Below are positions 60,489-64,000 of a stretch of DNA of 64,000 nucleotides, piece after piece. The notes under the pieces are model-generated. The model saw only the letters and a program-made list of their open reading frames with translations. It was not told where the DNA came from and did not search any database. A program made the position numbers and the translations under genes. The DNA is from DATFDN01 sp963818885 (GTDB lineage Bacteria; Pseudomonadota; Alphaproteobacteria; Acetobacterales; Acetobacteraceae). Where the stretch lies: assembly GCA_963818885.1 (NCBI GenBank), contig CAWFTP010000003.1, forward strand, positions 744,001-808,000, read 5' to 3'. Each line of letters starts with the position of its first letter. Position 1 is the stretch's first letter.

Positions 60489-61724
60489 ATGAGCGAGGCT
60501 CGCATCCAATTCCCCCTGTCGGACCAAGGGTTCCGCTCCCGGGCGGCGCATGCGCTCCGCGTCATCCGGCGCCGGCTGTGGACACGGTTCTGGTTCCCGC
60601 ACGTGCCGCTCTTCCTCATGGTCGGCTATCTCGGGGTGCGGCAGTTCCAGCACGCGCTCAGCGTCGGGCTGTTCGCCCGCGTGGCGAACGCCGACATCCT
60701 GCAGCTCTCGACCTTCGCGCTGACCGATGTCCTGAGCGGGGCGCCGAGCGCCATCGCCGGCGTGTTCCTGGTCGTGATGGCGTTCGGGCTGCTGACCCGC
60801 TCGCGCCTCGCCTGGGTCGTCGCCCTGCTCGCGACCGTCGTCAGCCTGGTGCTGGTCGTGCTGGTCTGGCGCGGCGGGCCGTACCGTCCGACAATCGGCT
60901 ACAATGTCGTCGTGCTGCTGGCGCTGCTTGCCGCCGGTCGGGGGTTTCGCCGCTCCAGCCTCACCAGCGCGTCGCTGTTCGCGATCGCCTCCATCACCGT
61001 GCTCATCGCCTACGCGGTGCTCGGCGCCTTTCTGCTGGGCCGGCATTTCGCGCCGCCGATCACCGATCTGGTCGCGGCGTTCTATTACGCCGTCGAGACG
61101 ATGACCACGGTCGGCTACGGCGACATCGTCCCGAAGACCTCGGATGCGCGCTTGTTCGCGATTTCCGTCATGATCCTCGGCATCGCGGTGTTCGCGACCT
61201 CGGTCAGCGCCCTGCTGGTGCCGCTGATCAACCGGCGCATGGAGTTGATTCTGGGCAACGGGGAGAGCAAGGTGCCGCGCAGCAACCACTACGTGATCGC
61301 GAGCGACAGCTCGCTCGCGCGCAACACCGCCAAGGAGCTGATGGCGCGCGACCAGCTCGTGATCTTCATCCTGCCTCGCGCGCCGGAGCCGGGGATGGAG
61401 AAGCGCGACGTGGTGGTGGGCGATGCGAGCGACATCGACGTGCTGCGCCGCGCCGACGGGCGGGACGCCAAGGCGGTGCTCGCGCTGGGCAACGACAATT
61501 CCGAGAACGCCTTCGTGGTGATGGCGGCGAAGGAGTTGTCGGGACGAGTCAAGACCGTTGCCGTGGTGAACGACGCCCGCAGCATGGAGCGCATCAAGCG
61601 CGTCCGCCCCGACGTCATTCTCGCACCCCAGGTCCTGGGCGGCGAGCTGCTGGCGATGGCACTGTCGGGCGAGGCGGTGGACAGCGATAAGCTGATGCAG
61701 CGCCTTCTGCATATCGCGGAGTAG
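60489..61724 (+). CDS. Voltage-gated-type potassium channel with RCK domain
   Basis: Intact 411-residue membrane protein. Several N-terminal helices (about 35-155) precede the pore loop and selectivity filter TMTTVGYGDIVPK and its second pore helix AISVMILGIAVFATSVSALLV. The cytosolic RCK/TrkA-N domain (about 265-411) begins NHYVIASDSSLARNTAKELM and has VVVGDASDIDVLRRA and MAAKELSGRVKTVAVVNDARS. The domain order matches E. coli Kch. The GxGxxG NAD motif is degenerate (SDSSLA), suggesting a different or absent nucleotide ligand. Divergent from the nitrile hydratase-like operon. Confidence 0.9.
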   Translation: MSEARIQFPLSDQGFRSRAAHALRVIRRRLWTRFWFPHVPLFLMVGYLGVRQFQHALSVGLFARVANADILQLSTFALTDVLSGAPSAIAGVFLVVMAFGLLTRSRLAWVVALLATVVSLVLVVLVWRGGPYRPTIGYNVVVLLALLAAGRGFRRSSLTSASLFAIASITVLIAYAVLGAFLLGRHFAPPITDLVAAFYYAVETMTTVGYGDIVPKTSDARLFAISVMILGIAVFATSVSALLVPLINRRMELILGNGESKVPRSNHYVIASDSSLARNTAKELMARDQLVIFILPRAPEPGMEKRDVVVGDASDIDVLRRADGRDAKAVLALGNDNSENAFVVMAAKELSGRVKTVAVVNDARSMERIKRVRPDVILAPQVLGGELLAMALSGEAVDSDKLMQRLLHIAE

Positions 61725-61787
61725 CGAGCGTTGGCACGAAGCGTGAGCATTCCCTAAAACCGCCAGAGTGCTCAACGGCAGTCGGTA

Positions 61788-62441
61788 TCACTCCACCCGG
61801 ATCGCGGCAGGCGCGCGTTGCTCGGCTTGGGTCCGCCGGATCATGCTGGTGGATGCCTTGTCGGGTTCGGGCGTCGCGGCTTTGTCCGGCAGGCGCACCG
61901 TTATCAGCGTGCCGGTTTGCGGGTGGACGCTGATGTCGAGCGTGCCCCCCTGTAAGGCGACGAGGCGCTCCGCATCCCGCAGATCAGCCGCCTGCTCCGC
62001 CGAATCCACGGGGATTCCATCGTCACCTACGGTGATGCGCACCCGTCCGCCGTGTCGTGCCGCGCCGAGCAATATGTGGCCCCCTTCGGAGTGGTCGATC
62101 GCGTTTCGCAACAGATCGCCCACTATCGCGCGAACGGCGAGAGGATCCGCGCGGACCATAAGGTCCGGCTCCAGAGCGATCTGCAATCGGATACGGCGCG
62201 CCACCGCGCCTGCGGCGTGTGCCTCCGCAGTGCTTCGCAGCTCAGCGGCGAGATCGACCTGGCCGGAAGCAAATGTCGGAAATACAGGCTCCCGCGAAGC
62301 GGGAGTCTGCTCTGCCGGCGTTCGCTTGCGCCGCCGAGAGCCCCCGGCCAGCAAGATGCCGGTGGCGACGCCAGAAAGCAGCACGGCGGGAAGCCAGACT
62401 GCTTGGAAGGCTTCGGACAGACCTGCCAGCCAGGTAGGCAT
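61788..62441 (-). CDS. Histidine-kinase-type ATPase domain protein without a dimerisation/phosphoacceptor domain
   Basis: Intact 217-residue protein. One membrane helix near the N-terminus (WLPAVLLSGVATGILLAGG) is followed directly by a region LAAELRSTAEAHAA and a HATPase_c domain: N-box GDLLRNAIDHS, G1-like VGDDGIPVDSAEQ and a G2-like GGTLDISVHPQTGTLITVRLP. The ATP-lid is short and no H-box (HELRTP-like) precedes it. It could be a degenerate kinase that regulates or dimerises with another, or an ATP-binding membrane protein. No response regulator is adjacent. Confidence 0.72.
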   Translation of the reverse strand: MPTWLAGLSEAFQAVWLPAVLLSGVATGILLAGGSRRRKRTPAEQTPASREPVFPTFASGQVDLAAELRSTAEAHAAGAVARRIRLQIALEPDLMVRADPLAVRAIVGDLLRNAIDHSEGGHILLGAARHGGRVRITVGDDGIPVDSAEQAADLRDAERLVALQGGTLDISVHPQTGTLITVRLPDKAATPEPDKASTSMIRRTQAEQRAPAAIRVE

Positions 62442-62583
62442 GGGCCCTTATACACTTCTGGGTTGTATTCCGCAACATTCTCTGTGCTAAATGCGAGATA
62501 CGTCCGAAAAAGCCATCGCGCCTACGGTGGCGTGAATGAGAATACGATCGCGTGTCCTCCCGTGCCTTCTAGGCGAAAATTGA

Positions 62584-62994
62584 CTACACGAGACGGCGCC
62601 GGCCGCTATCCTCGTCGGGCATTCCGTAGCCGGCGGCGCCGTAGTAGTCGTCGATGCGCCTGCCCCAGGCGGCATCCCCCCAGGCCCAGTTGTCAGTGGC
62701 TTCGTAGGCCGGGGCGCCTTCCAACGACGCCTTGTCGATATCGACGACGTAGCCGCCCAGGTTCTCGTCGTAGATCAGCATTTTCCAGGGCAGCGGATGA
62801 TACTTGTCGCCGATCCCTAGAAAGCCGCCGAAGCTCATGACGGCGTATTCGGCATTGCCGGACACTTTGTCTATCATGATGTCGGAGACATGGCCGAGCT
62901 TCTCGCCCGCCCTGTTGTAGACGGTCGTTCCGTCCACCCGGCTCGCCGCGATCAGGCGGTGGCCGGAGGCGGCGGGATCGGTGGTGCTTGACAT
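62584..62994 (-). CDS. PRC-barrel domain protein
   Basis: Intact 136-residue cytosolic protein. The PRC-barrel reads RLIAASRVDGTTVYNRAGEKLGHVSDIMIDKVSGNAEYAVMSFGGFLGIGDKYHPLPW (markers GTTVYNRAGEKLGHVSDIMID and GFLGIGDKYHPLPW), about residues 13-85, followed by a Trp/Tyr-rich acidic tail (WAWGDAAWGRRIDDYYGAAGYG). Such single PRC-barrel proteins are stress-associated in rhizobia and relatives; their partner is unknown. Single gene by spacing. Confidence 0.85.
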   Translation of the reverse strand: MSSTTDPAASGHRLIAASRVDGTTVYNRAGEKLGHVSDIMIDKVSGNAEYAVMSFGGFLGIGDKYHPLPWKMLIYDENLGGYVVDIDKASLEGAPAYEATDNWAWGDAAWGRRIDDYYGAAGYGMPDEDSGRRRLV

Positions 62995-63062
62995 GGCGAA
63001 CCTCGATTGCAGGTTCAGCCGGAACGAAGACCGACAGGGCGGGTTCCGTTGCCGCGCCGCGC

Positions 63063-63954
63063 TCAGCGTCCCGCCGCGGCCAGTATACGTTGCGCGAGGC
63101 GATGGTGGGGACGGTCGATCATCTTGCCGTCGAGCGCGAACACCCCGGCATCGGGGTTCGCGCCGAAATGCTCGCACACGCGCTCAGCCCAGCGCACCTG
63201 GTCGGGAGGCGGGGTGAACACCGCGTTGACAATCTCGATCTGGTCCGGGTGGATCAGGATCTTGCCTGCGAAACCGTCCGCGGCGGCCTGCTCGGACTCG
63301 CGCCGCAGGCCGGCCGGGTCGCGCGGATCCGGCCAGGGCGTGTCGATCGCCGGCACGCCAAGCGCGCCGGCGAGCGCCAGCACCTGGGCGCGAGCGAAAG
63401 TCACGGCGGCGGTGTACTCGACCTCCGACGCCACGGGGCGGCACGCCGAGATCGGCCGACATGTCCTCGGCGCCGAAGCACAGGGCGACCACCCGGGCGG
63501 GTGCCGGCGCATAGCGTCCCAGGGTGAACACTGACCCCGCGGTTTCGGTGACGATCGGAAAGGCACGCACACTGCCGACGGGAATGCCCGCCGCCGCCTC
63601 GAGCACTTCGAGATGATGATCGAGCGCGCGAAGGTCGTCCGGGCCTGAGCATTTCGGGAGCATGATCGCCGCCGGCTTGCCGCCAACAACGGCGGCAAGA
63701 TCCTCCAGATACCACGGCGTGCCGCGCGGGTTGACCCTGACGATCACGGAGCCAAGCCGAGGCGACACCACCATCCCGCGCAGGCGCCGCGCAACCGCCG
63801 CGCGAGCTGTCGGTTTTGCGGGGGCCGCGACGGAGTCCTCCAGATCGAGGATCACCGCGTCCGCCGCCGATGCGAGCGCCTTGTCGATCTTGCGTTCCGA
63901 ATCGCCGGGGGCGAACAGCGGGCTCTTCAGACGCATGGGCGCGGCCGAGTCCAT
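63063..63954 (-). CDS. HpcH/HpaI aldolase/CitE-like CoA-ester lyase (one frameshift)
   Basis: About 296 residues. The CitE-type TIM barrel has RLKSPLFAPGDSERKIDKAL, DAVILDLEDSVAAPAKPTARA, SVIVRVNPRGTPWYLEDL, AIMLPKCSGPDDL, FPIVTETAGSVFTLGR and the metal ligands Glu (in VTETA) and Glu-Asp (in FGAEDMSADLG). A frame change near 63435 leads into VEYTAAVTFARAQVLALAGALG, GFAGKILIHPDQIEIVN and the family ending. Members cleave malyl-CoA, citramalyl-CoA or citryl groups. Start could be 63954 or the Met at 63936. Nothing recognisable lies in the remaining 46 bases to the window edge. Confidence 0.85.
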
Positions 63955-64000
63955 GGATTGCCCTCAATAGCTTGAGCTTGCGCGCTTGCGGGGGGTATGC

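Overview
The window is high-GC DNA with dense gene packing, very short intergenic gaps and many 4-nt ATGA/GTGA overlaps. Gene content points to an alphaproteobacterium, most likely of the Rhodospirillales/Acetobacteraceae type: a lysC-ptsP-ispG-hisS-prfA-prmC-DUF4167 block, an Atm1-type exporter, ubiG, acid-type S53 and S10 peptidases, PEP-CTERM proteins, many CoA-ester enzymes and branched-chain-type ABC transporters. The taxonomy is an inference from gene order and protein style; there is no rRNA gene in the window.

Layout. 1-9.6 kb is an accessory/catabolic stretch: a peptide-type ABC permease pair, an MFS carrier, DUF29, a tightly overlapped minus-strand operon (carboxymuconolactone decarboxylase, hydroxyisobutyrate-type dehydrogenase, Uma2 nuclease-like protein, LLM flavin oxidoreductase), two broken genes meeting tail to tail near 6.28 kb, an alpha/beta hydrolase, a possible transposase relic, and a PEP mutase/isocitrate lyase-family gene divergent from a LysR regulator. 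9.6-15 kb holds a secreted 15-residue-repeat protein with a strong terminator, an enoyl-CoA hydratase/radical SAM/Crp operon divergent from a CoA transferase, a secreted small protein and rpmB. 15-21.2 kb has an Atm1-type ABC exporter, a NUDIX protein and the S53/S10 protease pair.

21.2-33 kb is the housekeeping block on the minus strand, with a DUF4160/DUF2442/nucleotidyltransferase cassette between ispG and hisS. ubiG, a VapBC toxin-antitoxin module with an operator palindrome, a PEP-CTERM protein and tRNA-Asn follow. 35.6-40.2 kb is a complete five-gene branched-chain-type ABC transporter. 40-51 kb contains an FAD oxidoreductase, a membrane-anchored cyclic-nucleotide-binding protein, two enoyl-CoA hydratases, tandem DUF1640 genes, mrp, hflKC plus an MFS gene, and a split thiamine-diphosphate decarboxylase with a metallo-beta-lactamase-fold lactonase. 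51.1-54 kb is pstSCA behind a good PHO box but without pstB or phoU. 54-64 kb carries a PEP-CTERM metalloprotease, an adenylate cyclase-TPR protein, a sterol desaturase-like protein, a 66-residue PEP-CTERM protein, a nitrile hydratase/thiocyanate hydrolase-like enzyme split into three genes, a potassium channel, an orphan histidine-kinase-type ATPase, a PRC-barrel protein and a CitE-like lyase.

About a third of the genes carry single-base frameshifts, including prfA, which is essential. The likeliest reading is base errors in the assembly rather than decay, so I list these genes as CDS over their full reconstructed span and state where the frame changes. Only the two genes truncated at ~6.28 kb and the transposase scrap look genuinely broken. 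No stretch longer than 300 bases lacks a gene.
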